In this document: in pieces, positions 34,088-42,736 of the stretch | Position numbering within the stretch: position 1 is the first letter of the stretch | Layout: the number at the start of each line of letters is the position of its first letter | Source: Reyranella sp. | Lineage (GTDB): Bacteria; Pseudomonadota; Alphaproteobacteria; Reyranellales; Reyranellaceae | NCBI RefSeq assembly: GCF_030651995.1 | Contig: NZ_JAUSBN010000083.1 | Coordinates: 1-50,111 of the forward strand | Length of the DNA: 50,111 bases | Reading direction: 5' to 3' | Notes under the pieces: generated by a model | The model's input: only the letters and a program-made list of their open reading frames with translations | What the model was told of the DNA's origin: nothing | Databases searched by the model: none | Position numbers and translations under genes: made by a program

Positions 34088-34935
34088 GCCGGCCCCGCCC
34101 ACGAGTCCAGCGCGTCCCACTTCGCCTTGCGCTGCTCGCCGCGCGGCTTCTTGAAGTCATGGCCGTACGGCGCCGTGTCGAACGAGCCATAGGTCGGGTT
34201 GGGCAGCATCAGCCACTGCCTGCCCCAGTAGGGCATGCCGGCCTCGAACGCCTTCACCCGCTCGGCCTCGCTGCTGCGATAGCGGTCGTCGAAGTCGCCG
34301 AGGTTGTCTCCGATGTTCAACAGGACGCGATAGTCCCTGGCGATCGTGGCACGGCGCGTGCTCTTGGCGCCGGTCCACTCGGGCTTCTCGCCCTGCATCA
34401 GGAACGTGTCGACGTTGCCGCCCAGGGGAAAGCCGAGCTTCGCCATATTCTCGCGCGTATCCGTCTCGGTCTCCGCCCCCCGGTTGGTGACGTAGAACAC
34501 CTTCACGCCCTTCGACTCGGCGTACTTCGTGAACTCGACGGCGCCCGGAATCGCCGCGGAAATCCGGGCGGCGCAGAACTGGTTCCAGCTCTTCGTGCTG
34601 AAGCTCTGGTCCGCCCGCATCAGCCAGACCTGGTACTTCGAGTTGTCGAGCACGGTCTCGTCGACGTCGAGCACGACCGCCGGCGGCAGGTTCTGGAAGT
34701 CGCCCGTCTGCTCGCCCGGGGCCGCCGTCCAGCTCCTGTCGGCCAGCGCCTCGTCGAGACGCAGGCGCGCCAGCGCATACACGGTCAGTGCATTGGCCTT
34801 GTATTCGACGGCGCGCTGCATCCACAAATTGGCCAGCAGCAAGTCGTGCGCCGGCGCGACATCCTGGGCGCGGACCGCGCCACCGGAGAGCACGGCGAGC
34901 AGAAGACCGAGCAGCAGAGTCTTGCGGGCGGTCAT
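34078..34935 (-). CDS. Secreted HAD-type acid phosphatase (P4/5'-nucleotidase class)
   Basis: 285 residues: signal peptide ending VRA|QDV (about residue 23), without a lipobox cysteine. Catalytic D90-V-D92-E-T-V-L-D-N, VFYVTNRGAETETDTRENM and the LLNIGDNLGDF motif identify the e(P4)/class B-C-like acid phosphatase family. Its relatives dephosphorylate 5'-nucleotides and NMN in the periplasm. It is the last gene of the nucleoside operon and its ATG overlaps the stop of the deaminase gene (ATGA), which supports nucleotidase action feeding the nucleoside transporter. Confidence 0.9.
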   Translation of the reverse strand: MTARKTLLLGLLLAVLSGGAVRAQDVAPAHDLLLANLWMQRAVEYKANALTVYALARLRLDEALADRSWTAAPGEQTGDFQNLPPAVVLDVDETVLDNSKYQVWLMRADQSFSTKSWNQFCAARISAAIPGAVEFTKYAESKGVKVFYVTNRGAETETDTRENMAKLGFPLGGNVDTFLMQGEKPEWTGAKSTRRATIARDYRVLLNIGDNLGDFDDRYRSSEAERVKAFEAGMPYWGRQWLMLPNPTYGSFDTAPYGHDFKKPRGEQRKAKWDALDSWAGPAQP

Positions 34936-35891
34936 GGCAATATCCTCTCCAGCAACTGCCGCCTGGTCGCCTCGTCGGCGAACGACGCCTCGATCGTCGT
35001 GCGGGCGATGCCGCGAAGCTGTCGCTCGTCGAGACCGGCCAGGTCGTATTCGGTGCCCAGCGTCGTATGAAAGAAAGGCGGATCGTCGGAGTTCAGCGTG
35101 ACCCTGACGCCCGCCGCGATCAGACGGTGCAACGGGTGCGAGGCACGGTCGGGGTAGAGGCCCAGGGCGACGTTGCTGCCGGGACAGACCTCCAGCACGA
35201 TGCCGCGCCGCGCCAGCTCCTCCATCAGGGCCGGATCGTCGGCCGAGCGCACGCCATGGCCGATGCGCGTCACCGGCAGGTCCCGGATCGCGGCCCACAC
35301 GCTCTCCGGCCCCACGACCTCGCCGGCGTGGACGGTGCAGCCATAGCCGTTCTCATGCGCGAGGCGGTAGGCCGGGGCGAAATCGACGGGTGCGAACTTG
35401 GCCTCGTCGCCGCCCATGCCGAAGCCCACGACATAGGGATGCGGCTCGGCCAGCATGGCGCGGACCATCGCCTCGGCCCGTTCCGGTCCGAGATGCCGGA
35501 TGCAGATGATGATGATGCGGCCCACGATGCCGAACTCGCGGCGGGCGTCGTCGATGCCCTGCGCCAGCGCCTCGAGCCAATGGAGGTAGGAGATGCCCAG
35601 CGCGGCCGGCCGTTCGGGCGAACAGAACATCTCGACATAGACCGCGCCCTCGCGCGCCGCCCCCGCGAGATAGGTGTAGATGACGTCGCGGAAATCGCGC
35701 GGCGTCTTCAGCGCCGTGCAGACCCGGTCATAGGCGTCGAGGAAGCTCCAGAAATTCGTCCAGGCGTAATGGCCGTTGGCATCCAGCAGGTTTGGCGGCA
35801 GCACCAGGCCATTTCGTTCGGCCAGTTCGAGGGCGAGCCTGGGCGGGATCGAGCCTTCGAGATGACAGTGGATTTCGGCCTTGGGAATCAC
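34932..35891 (-). CDS. add: Adenosine (or adenine) deaminase
   Basis: 319 residues of the metal-dependent amidohydrolase superfamily. Zinc ligands H8 and H10 (EIHCHLEGS), H188 with catalytic E191 (VHAGE), H212 (IGHGV) and D269 (NSDDPPFF) are all present. Adenosine deaminases usually have T-D-D and adenine deaminases S-D-D in this last motif, so the S-D-D here leaves adenine as a possible substrate. The start is GTG 35891, overlapping the PhyH gene's stop (GTGA). The product would be inosine or hypoxanthine. Confidence 0.88.
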   Translation of the reverse strand: MIPKAEIHCHLEGSIPPRLALELAERNGLVLPPNLLDANGHYAWTNFWSFLDAYDRVCTALKTPRDFRDVIYTYLAGAAREGAVYVEMFCSPERPAALGISYLHWLEALAQGIDDARREFGIVGRIIIICIRHLGPERAEAMVRAMLAEPHPYVVGFGMGGDEAKFAPVDFAPAYRLAHENGYGCTVHAGEVVGPESVWAAIRDLPVTRIGHGVRSADDPALMEELARRGIVLEVCPGSNVALGLYPDRASHPLHRLIAAGVRVTLNSDDPPFFHTTLGTEYDLAGLDERQLRGIARTTIEASFADEATRRQLLERILP

Positions 35892-36679
35892 GCGAATCCT
35901 CGGAGCGGCAGGTCGGGGCGTTGCAGCCAGTTGTCGGCCGGATAATCGGCCCGCCCGTCGATCAGGTGCAAGCCGTAGGCCTGACGCGGCCGTGACGAAC
36001 GGTTGGCCGTGCTGGCATGCGGCAGGAGTCCATGCAGGACGACGAGCGTGCCGCGCCGAACCTCCAGGGGCACCGGCTCGACCGGCGGCCACGGCGTCGA
36101 GTCGATCGTACGGCTGACGAGTTCCCCGTCCTGATAGCCGAACCACTCCCGCAGCGGCCCGCGATGGGCACCCGGCAGGGCGACCAGGCAGCCATTGTCC
36201 CGGTCGGCGTCGTCGAGGGCGATCCAGAAGCCCGTGACGCTGGGCGGATCGGTGCGCAGATAGGTGGCGTCCTGGTGCCAGCCGACCTCGGCACCGACAT
36301 GCGCCTGCTTGAAGAGATACATGGACTGCAGGAGGAGCGGCGCCTCGAGGCCGAGACAAGCCGCGAGCGCGGCGAGCCGGGGCTGGCGCGAGAAGCGGTC
36401 GAACACCGGATCGAGATCGTGCAGGGCATGGCCAATCTTGTTCAGCTGGTCCGATGCGTCCGCCTCGACGAAGAAGCGGATGTCACCACCCGAGTCGCGG
36501 AAGTAGCGGTCGCGGGCGTGGGACTGATCGCCGGTCGAGAAGGCCGTGGGAGCGGCACCCGGTTCGAAGCCGGCCACGAGCTCGGCGGCCCGCGCCTTGA
36601 GCGCCTCGCAGTCGGCGAGTGGGACGAAATCCGGCAGGACCAAGAAACCATCGCGCGCGTAGGCGTCGAGGTCGATCAC
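35888..36679 (-). CDS. PhyH-type Fe(II)/2-oxoglutarate dioxygenase in the nucleoside operon
   Basis: 263 residues with the phytanoyl-CoA dioxygenase fold: N-terminal YARDGFLVLPDFVPLADCEA, iron ligands in WHQD (H-x-D) and PHAS (distal His) with a downstream Arg (SSRPRQAYGLHLID) for 2-oxoglutarate. Family members hydroxylate very varied small molecules. The gene starts with GTG 36679 overlapping the deoA stop and its own stop overlaps the deaminase start, so it is embedded in the nucleoside operon. Acting on a nucleoside, base or sugar is inferred from context only; the substrate is unknown. Confidence 0.85.
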   Translation of the reverse strand: MIDLDAYARDGFLVLPDFVPLADCEALKARAAELVAGFEPGAAPTAFSTGDQSHARDRYFRDSGGDIRFFVEADASDQLNKIGHALHDLDPVFDRFSRQPRLAALAACLGLEAPLLLQSMYLFKQAHVGAEVGWHQDATYLRTDPPSVTGFWIALDDADRDNGCLVALPGAHRGPLREWFGYQDGELVSRTIDSTPWPPVEPVPLEVRRGTLVVLHGLLPHASTANRSSRPRQAYGLHLIDGRADYPADNWLQRPDLPLRGFA

Positions 36680-37998
36680 AGCGCGACCCGTTCGAGGATC
36701 GCGGGCGTCTCGGACGGCGCGGCCTCTTCGATGCGGACGGCTCGGCGTATCAAGGCAATCGCCGCGTCGGCGTCGGCATCGCTGGCGGCATGGACGAGGC
36801 AAAGCGGCTCGCCGCCCTCGACCCGCCGGCCGACGTCCACAAACCCGGTGAGACCGACAGATGTATCGATGGCATCGTCGGCATGGCGGCGGCCGCCGCC
36901 CAGTTCAACGACGGCGATGCCCACCTGGCGGGCGTCCATGCCGGCGACATGACCGGACCGCTCGGCCGTGCAGGGCTTCACGACCGGGGCATGGCCCAGA
37001 TAACGGGCGCTGTGTTCGAGGAAATCGCCGGGACCGCCCAGCGCCGACACCATGCGGGCAAAGGTCTCGGCGGCGCGACCGTCGGCCAGGACGGCCTCGG
37101 CCCTGGCCCGCCCCTCGCCAGCGTCCGCCGCCAGTCCGCCCAGCACCAGCATCTCGCCCGCCAGCGCCATCGTGACCTCGTGCAGGCGCGGCTCGCGCGC
37201 GCCGCTTCCGGTGAGATAGGCGACGGTCTCCGCGACTTCGAGCGCGTTGCCGACCTCACGGCCCAGAACCCGATCCATGTCGGTGATCAGCGCCACGGTC
37301 GGCAGTCCGGCGCGGTTGGCGACATCGACCAGGCTCCGTGCCAGGTCGCGCGCCATCTCCTCGGTGTCGCAGAAGGCGCCGGAGCCGCACTTCACGTCCA
37401 TCACCAGCCCGTCCAGCCCTTCGGCGACCTTCTTGCTGAGGATCGAACTCACCAGCAGCGGGATCGATTCGACGCTGCCGGTGACGTCGCGCGTCGCGTA
37501 GAGCCGCCGGTCGGCGGGCGCGAGATCGTCGGTCTGGCCGATCACGGCGCAGCCGACCTCGCGCACGACGCGGCGGAACGTGTCGATGTCGGGTTGGGTC
37601 TCGTAGCCCGAGATGGCCGAGAGCTTGTCGAGCGTGCCTCCGGTGTGGCCGAGACCGCGACCGGAGATCATCGGCACGAAGGCGCCGCAGGCGGCCACGA
37701 TCGGCGCCAGCATCAGGCTCACCTTGTCGCCGACACCGCCGCTCGAATGCTTGTCGAGCACCGGCCCCGGCAGGGCGAGGTCTCGCCAGTCGAGCATGAT
37801 GCCCGAACGCGCGAGTCCCAGGGTCAGCGCGACCCGTTCCGGCACCGACATGCCGCGAAAGAACACGGTCATCGCGAAGGCCGCCACCTGGCCCTCGCTC
37901 AGGCCACCGTCGTGGATGCCGCGCACGATGAAGGCGATCTCCTCATCGGAGAGTTCGTGCCCGTCGCGCTTCCGGCGAATGATCTCCTGCGGCAGCAT
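36676..37998 (-). CDS. deoA: Thymidine phosphorylase
   Basis: 440 residues: MLPQEIIRRKRDGHELSDEE at the start, LDKHSSGGVGDK phosphate site, the signature ISGRGLGHTGGTLDKLSAISGY, and the C-terminal GGGRRHADDAIDTSVGL domain. It phosphorolyses thymidine and deoxyuridine to base plus 2-deoxyribose 1-phosphate. ATG 37998 follows the punA stop by one base; the ORF extends upstream only as a shadow. Confidence 0.94.
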   Translation of the reverse strand: MLPQEIIRRKRDGHELSDEEIAFIVRGIHDGGLSEGQVAAFAMTVFFRGMSVPERVALTLGLARSGIMLDWRDLALPGPVLDKHSSGGVGDKVSLMLAPIVAACGAFVPMISGRGLGHTGGTLDKLSAISGYETQPDIDTFRRVVREVGCAVIGQTDDLAPADRRLYATRDVTGSVESIPLLVSSILSKKVAEGLDGLVMDVKCGSGAFCDTEEMARDLARSLVDVANRAGLPTVALITDMDRVLGREVGNALEVAETVAYLTGSGAREPRLHEVTMALAGEMLVLGGLAADAGEGRARAEAVLADGRAAETFARMVSALGGPGDFLEHSARYLGHAPVVKPCTAERSGHVAGMDARQVGIAVVELGGGRRHADDAIDTSVGLTGFVDVGRRVEGGEPLCLVHAASDADADAAIALIRRAVRIEEAAPSETPAILERVAL

Positions 37999-37999
37999 G

Positions 38000-38791
38000 T
38001 CAGGCGCACCGTTCGAGGAAGGTGCGCAGGACGAGGCGCACCTTGTCCGCCGCCGCGGTCGCCACCGAGAGCGTCTGCTCATGGGCGAGCGCGCCGGGCA
38101 CGAGGCCGGCGGCATAATTCGTCATCAGCGACAGCGCCGCCACCTTGAGGCCGGCATGGCGCGCTAGGATGGTCTCGGGGGCCGTCGACATGCCGACGGC
38201 ATCGGCGCCCAGCACGCGCGCGGCACGGATCTCGGCCGGCGTCTCGAAGCTCGGCCCGCTGAAGAAGATGTAGACGCCCTCATGGCAGACGACGTTGGCC
38301 GCCCGCGCCGCTTCCATCAGCTTCATGCGCAAAACCGGATCGTAGGCGTCGACCATGTCGACGAAGCGGCTGTCGCCTGTCCCCACGCCGAACAGCGGAT
38401 TGACGCCGGTGAAGTTGATGTGATCGCTGATCGCCATCACCGAGCCCGGCGGCATGTCGAGCCGCAGGCTGCCGGCCGCATTGGTCTGCAGCAGGATCTC
38501 GCAGCCCAGTCCGGCCATCGCATCGATGGCGCCCTTCATCTCGTCGGCCCGGCCGCGCTCATAGTAATGCGCCCGGCCCTGCAGCACCGCGACCGGTGTC
38601 GACCCGACATGACCCAGCACCAACCGTCCGGCATGACCGCCCACCGTCGGCTGCGGGAAGCCCGGCAGGTCCGCATAGGGAATCGTGGCAATCGCCGCGA
38701 CTTCCTCGACGAAGCCGCCGAGGCCGGAGCCGAGGATCAAGGCGACCTTCGGCCGAAAGCCCGGGGCTGCGCGTTCGAGCACGTCACTCAC
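38000..38791 (-). CDS. punA: Purine nucleoside phosphorylase
   Basis: 263 residues, trimeric PNP class: LILGSGLGGF, TVGGHAGRLVLG, QGRAHYYERG, LQTNAAGSL, FFSGPSFETPAEIRAA and GMSTAPET are all present. It cleaves inosine, guanosine and their deoxy forms with phosphate. GTG start at 38791 overlaps the cdd stop (GTGA). Confidence 0.94.
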   Translation of the reverse strand: MSDVLERAAPGFRPKVALILGSGLGGFVEEVAAIATIPYADLPGFPQPTVGGHAGRLVLGHVGSTPVAVLQGRAHYYERGRADEMKGAIDAMAGLGCEILLQTNAAGSLRLDMPPGSVMAISDHINFTGVNPLFGVGTGDSRFVDMVDAYDPVLRMKLMEAARAANVVCHEGVYIFFSGPSFETPAEIRAARVLGADAVGMSTAPETILARHAGLKVAALSLMTNYAAGLVPGALAHEQTLSVATAAADKVRLVLRTFLERCA

Positions 38792-39183
38792 GGCTGGGCG
38801 AAATGCTGCGGACCGAAGGACATCGGCAGGAGCTGCCCCAGGGTCACTGTGCGGCGCAGCCCGTCGGGCCCGCAGAGATGGACCGGCACGTCGTCGGCCG
38901 CAAACTCGCGCAGCTTCTGCCGGCAGCCGCCGCAGGGCGTGATGACTTCAGGACCGGGACCGACGACGACGCATTCGAGGATTCGCTTGTGACCCGCCGC
39001 GACCAGGGCCGCGATGGCTCCGGCCTCGGCGCAAAGCCCCTGCGGATAGGCCGCGTTCTCGACGTTGCAGCCGCCGTGGATCGAGCCGTCCTCGGCGCGC
39101 AGCGCGGCGCCGACCTGGAACTTCGAGTAGGGGGCATGGGCGCGCAGCATCATCCGTTGCGCCAGGTGGAGAAGGTCGTTCAT
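38788..39183 (-). CDS. cdd: Cytidine deaminase
   Basis: 131 residues, homotetrameric class size. Zinc site: C-A-E in GLCAEAGAI (Cys ligand, catalytic Glu) and PCGGCRQ (two Cys). Substrate residues NVENAAYP near the front. Converts (deoxy)cytidine to (deoxy)uridine, which feeds deoA. ATG 39183 lies one base after the upstream permease gene's stop; the ORF extension to 39240 is a shadow. Confidence 0.93.
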   Translation of the reverse strand: MNDLLHLAQRMMLRAHAPYSKFQVGAALRAEDGSIHGGCNVENAAYPQGLCAEAGAIAALVAAGHKRILECVVVGPGPEVITPCGGCRQKLREFAADDVPVHLCGPDGLRRTVTLGQLLPMSFGPQHFAQP

Positions 39184-39184
39184 C

Positions 39185-40105
39185 TCAATGCTCCTTCTCG
39201 TAGGGTACACCGGCCGCTTTCGGGGCGACGGTGCGGCCAATGAACCCGGCCAGCAGGAACAGGGTGAGAAGATAGGGCAAAGCCTGAATCAATTGCACCG
39301 GGACTTCGCCGATGCCCGGCAGCTTCACGCCCTGCAGGCGGATGGCGGTGGCATCGAGCAGGCCGAAGGCAAGGCAGGCGCCGAAGGCCGGCACCGGCCG
39401 CCAGCGCCCGAAGATGATCGCGGCCAGGGCGATGAAGCCCTGCCCTGCCGTCATGTCGCGGCTGAACCCGGCATTCTGGGCGATCGAGAGGTAGGCGCCC
39501 GCCAGGCCGGCGAACAGGCCGCACAGCAGCACCGCCCGGTAGCGCAGCCACGACACGGAGATGCCGGCGGCATCGACCGCCAGCGGCACCTCGCCCACGG
39601 CGCGAAGTCGCAGGCCAAAGCGCGTGCGATCGATCACCCACCAGGCGAAGGGCACGGAGAGAAGCGCCACATAGACCAGGATGTTGTCACCGGCGACGGG
39701 GAAGAAGATGGGGTTGAGGCGCTCCGTCCCGGCCAGCGGCGGCGTCTGGCCGCCCCGCCCGAACCATGCCGCGCCCAGAACCACCGTGAGACCCATTGCC
39801 AGGATGTTGATCGCGATGCCGCTCACCACCTGGTTGCCGCGATGGGTGATGCAGGCGAAGCCGTGCAGCAGGGCCAGCACCTCGGCGGCCAGGATCGCGG
39901 CGCCGACGCCCGCCCAGGCGGACCCGGTGAGCGATGCGGTGGCCGCCGCAAAGAACGCCGCCATCAGCATCTTGCCCTCGAGCCCGACATCGATGATGCC
40001 GCTCTTCTCGGAGAACAGCCCGCCCATGGCACAGAGCACCAGCGGCGTCGCCACGCGAAGGGTGGCGGCGAGCGTCGCGATGACGAGGGTGAGCGTCTCC
40101 TCCAT
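39185..40105 (-). CDS. Nucleoside ABC transporter permease (second)
   Basis: 306 residues with eight to nine hydrophobic segments. Landmarks: LVLCAMGGLFSEKSGIIDVG LEGKML, THRGNQVVSGIAINILAMG and FGLRLRAVGEVPLAVDAAGI, which are characteristic of the BmpC/NupQ or YufQ type permease in basic-membrane-protein transporters for nucleosides. ATG 40105, one base after the first permease's stop. Pairs with the preceding 365-residue permease. Confidence 0.92.
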   Translation of the reverse strand: MEETLTLVIATLAATLRVATPLVLCAMGGLFSEKSGIIDVGLEGKMLMAAFFAAATASLTGSAWAGVGAAILAAEVLALLHGFACITHRGNQVVSGIAINILAMGLTVVLGAAWFGRGGQTPPLAGTERLNPIFFPVAGDNILVYVALLSVPFAWWVIDRTRFGLRLRAVGEVPLAVDAAGISVSWLRYRAVLLCGLFAGLAGAYLSIAQNAGFSRDMTAGQGFIALAAIIFGRWRPVPAFGACLAFGLLDATAIRLQGVKLPGIGEVPVQLIQALPYLLTLFLLAGFIGRTVAPKAAGVPYEKEH

Positions 40106-40106
40106 C

Positions 40107-41204
40107 TCAGCCCCGTCGCGCGAACAACGCCTGCAGCCAGGGCCGCGGCAGATGGACGAGCGCACCCGAGAACAGGATCACCAGCCCCTGGATCACGACG
40201 ACCATCTCGCGCGTGATCGCGGGAATCTCGAAGGCGAGTTCCGCCCCGCCCTGCTGCAGTGCGCCGAACAGCAGCGCCGCCAGCACGATGCCCAGCGGAT
40301 GGCCTCTTCCCATCAGCGCGACCGCGATGCCGGTGAAGCCGTAGCCGGCGGCGAAGTCGAGCACGAGCCGATGATGTACGCCCAGCAGTTCGTTGACCGC
40401 GACGCCGCCGGCCAGGGCGCCGGACAGGCACATGGCCAGCATGGTCATGCGCTTGAGGTTGGTGCCGGCATAGACCGCCGCTTCCGGATTGTGCCCCATG
40501 GTGCGCAAGCCATAGCCCCACGGCGTGTGCCACAGGAAGATCCAGACGCCGACGCACGCCAGAAGCGCCAGCAGCAGCGACAGGTTGAGCGCCGACGGCG
40601 CGACCGCGATACCGATCCACTGCAGCGCGGCCTGCATCGACGGTACCGCGGCGGAGGCGGCGAAGCCCCGGCTCTGTGGCGTCATCGAGCCCGGCGCGAT
40701 CAGCACGTTCACCATCAGGTAGACCATCAGGGCCGAGGCCACGAAGTTGAACATGATGGTGGTGATGACGATGTGGCTGCCGCGCCAGGCCTGCATCCAG
40801 GCGGGAATGGCCGCCCAGGCCGCACCGAACGCCGCCGAGGCGAGGATGGCGAGCGGGATCACGAGCAATGGCGGCAGGTAGCGGTCGAGCGCCAGCACGG
40901 CGAGGCCGCAGCCCAGCCCGCCGATATAGGCCTGACCTTCGCCGCCGATGTTGAACAGGCCGGCATGGAAGGCCACTGCGACGGCGAGGCCGGTGAAGAT
41001 GAAATTGGTGGCGTAATAGAGCGTGTAGCCGATCGCCTCGGACGAACCCACGGCGCCCAGGACCAGGAGCTTCAGCGCGTGGAGGGGATCGACGCCGATG
41101 ACCTCCACGATCACCCCGACGAGCAGGAAGGCCATCGCGATGTTGGCCAGCGGCAACAAACCGATCTCGACCCAGCCGGGCAACGGACGGCGCGAGGCGC
41201 TCAT
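40107..41204 (-). CDS. Nucleoside ABC transporter permease (first)
   Basis: 365 residues, multi-pass (helices at about 15-35, 60-78, 90-105, 115-135 and more). Signature blocks FHAGLFNIGGEGQAYIGGLG and WGYGLRTMGHNPEAAVYAGT are typical of BmpB/NupP-type permeases. ATG overlaps the ATPase gene's stop (ATGA). Works with the next gene's permease. Confidence 0.92.
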   Translation of the reverse strand: MSASRRPLPGWVEIGLLPLANIAMAFLLVGVIVEVIGVDPLHALKLLVLGAVGSSEAIGYTLYYATNFIFTGLAVAVAFHAGLFNIGGEGQAYIGGLGCGLAVLALDRYLPPLLVIPLAILASAAFGAAWAAIPAWMQAWRGSHIVITTIMFNFVASALMVYLMVNVLIAPGSMTPQSRGFAASAAVPSMQAALQWIGIAVAPSALNLSLLLALLACVGVWIFLWHTPWGYGLRTMGHNPEAAVYAGTNLKRMTMLAMCLSGALAGGVAVNELLGVHHRLVLDFAAGYGFTGIAVALMGRGHPLGIVLAALLFGALQQGGAELAFEIPAITREMVVVIQGLVILFSGALVHLPRPWLQALFARRG

Positions 41205-42736
41205 GCCGCCCGCGCGCCCGCCATCATCAGGCCCAGCATGCGCTCGTCCGCCTCGCCTGCGGCGACCTCGCCCACGATGCGCCCGCCGAACATCACCAGG
41301 ATGCGGTCGGCCAGCGACAGAATCTCCTCCAGTTCGACCGACACGACCAGCACCGCGCAGCCCGCGTCGCGGCTCTTGATCAGCTCGCGACGGATGAATT
41401 CGATGGCGCCGATGTCGACGCCGCGCGTCGGCTGCCCGACCAGCAGCACCTTGGGATTGCGCGCCATCTCGCGTGCCAGGATCAGCTTCTGCTGGTTGCC
41501 GCCGGAGAAGTTCGAGGAGCGCAGGCCCGGCGCGCGCGGCCGCACGTCGAAGCGCTCCATGAGATCGGCGCAGTATCTGCCGACCGCCGGACCGTCCATG
41601 AGGTAGTTGTGGCAGAACGGCTCGCGATCCTGGTAGCCGAGGATCGAGGTCTCCGACGCGAGGAAGGCCGGCACAAGTCCCTGTCGCAGCCGGTCTTCCG
41701 GCACATGGGCCACCCCGAGATCCCGCATCTCGGCCGGATCGACGGGATGGGCGGCATCGACCCTGCGCCCGCAGGCTTCTATCTCGCCGCCCGTAGGCGG
41801 CCGGATGCCCGAGAGGACCTGCAGCAACTCGGTCTGGCCGTTGCCGGAAACGCCGGCGATGCCCACGATCTCCCCCGCCCTCACCTCGAGCGAGATGTCG
41901 TCGAGCAGGCGGACGCCGCGGCCATCGACCAGCGACAGGTGCCGTGCGGCCAGCATCGTCTCTCCTTCCCGCGCCGGCGCCTTGTCGAGATCGAAGCGCA
42001 CCGTGCGGCCGACCATCAGCTCGGCGAGATCCTGGGCATCGGTCTCCGCCGTCCGCCGCTCCGCCACCACCTCGCCTCGGCGCATGACGATCACCTTGTC
42101 GGTCACCGCCAGGATCTCGCGCAGCTTGTGGGTGATCAGCACCACCGTGACGCCGCGGTCGCGCAGCAGGCGCAGGATCTGCAGCAGCCGGTCAGTCTCC
42201 TGGGGCGTGAGCACGGCGCTGGGTTCGTCCAGGATGAGGATCCGCGCGCCGCGAAGAAGCACCTTGAGAATCTCGACCCGCTGCTGCTCGCCCACCGACA
42301 GGTCGGCGACCCGCGCATCGGGATCGACGGCCAGCCCATATTCACCGGCGAGCCGCGCCAGCTCGGTCCGCGCCGCCGCCAACCCGCCCGCCAGCAGCGC
42401 CCCGCCTTCGGCGCCCAGGATCAGGTTCTCCAGCACGGTGAAGCTGTCGACCAGCATGAAGTGCTGGTGGACCATGCCGATCCCGTGGCCGATGGCATCG
42501 CGCGGACTCGCCATCTCGACCGGACGCCCCTCGATCAGAATCTCGCCGGCATCGGCGCGATAGAGCCCGTAGAGGATGCTCATCAGCGTCGACTTGCCGG
42601 CGCCGTTCTCGCCCACGATGCCGGTGATGCTGCCGCGCTCGACCCGCAGCGAGGCGCCCCGCACCGCGTGCACGCTGCCGAAAGACTTGTCGATTCCCCG
42701 GAGCTCGATGGCAGCGTCGGCCGTCAGCTCTTGCAC
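41201..42736 (-). CDS. Nucleoside ABC transporter ATP-binding protein with two ABC domains
   Basis: 511 residues. First ABC half: Walker A GENGAGKST (42-50), signature LSVGEQQRVEILK, Walker B ILILDEPSAVLT. Second half has a degenerate P-loop GVSGNGQT and FSGGNQQKLILARE with LLVGQPTRGVD, as usual for RbsA/YufO/BmpA-linked ATPases, where only one site hydrolyses well. I take GTG 42736 (VQELTADAAIELRGIDKSFG) as start; it overlaps the end of the binding-protein gene by 13 bp. No ATG lies in frame nearby. Confidence 0.9.
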   Translation of the reverse strand: MQELTADAAIELRGIDKSFGSVHAVRGASLRVERGSITGIVGENGAGKSTLMSILYGLYRADAGEILIEGRPVEMASPRDAIGHGIGMVHQHFMLVDSFTVLENLILGAEGGALLAGGLAAARTELARLAGEYGLAVDPDARVADLSVGEQQRVEILKVLLRGARILILDEPSAVLTPQETDRLLQILRLLRDRGVTVVLITHKLREILAVTDKVIVMRRGEVVAERRTAETDAQDLAELMVGRTVRFDLDKAPAREGETMLAARHLSLVDGRGVRLLDDISLEVRAGEIVGIAGVSGNGQTELLQVLSGIRPPTGGEIEACGRRVDAAHPVDPAEMRDLGVAHVPEDRLRQGLVPAFLASETSILGYQDREPFCHNYLMDGPAVGRYCADLMERFDVRPRAPGLRSSNFSGGNQQKLILAREMARNPKVLLVGQPTRGVDIGAIEFIRRELIKSRDAGCAVLVVSVELEEILSLADRILVMFGGRIVGEVAAGEADERMLGLMMAGARAA

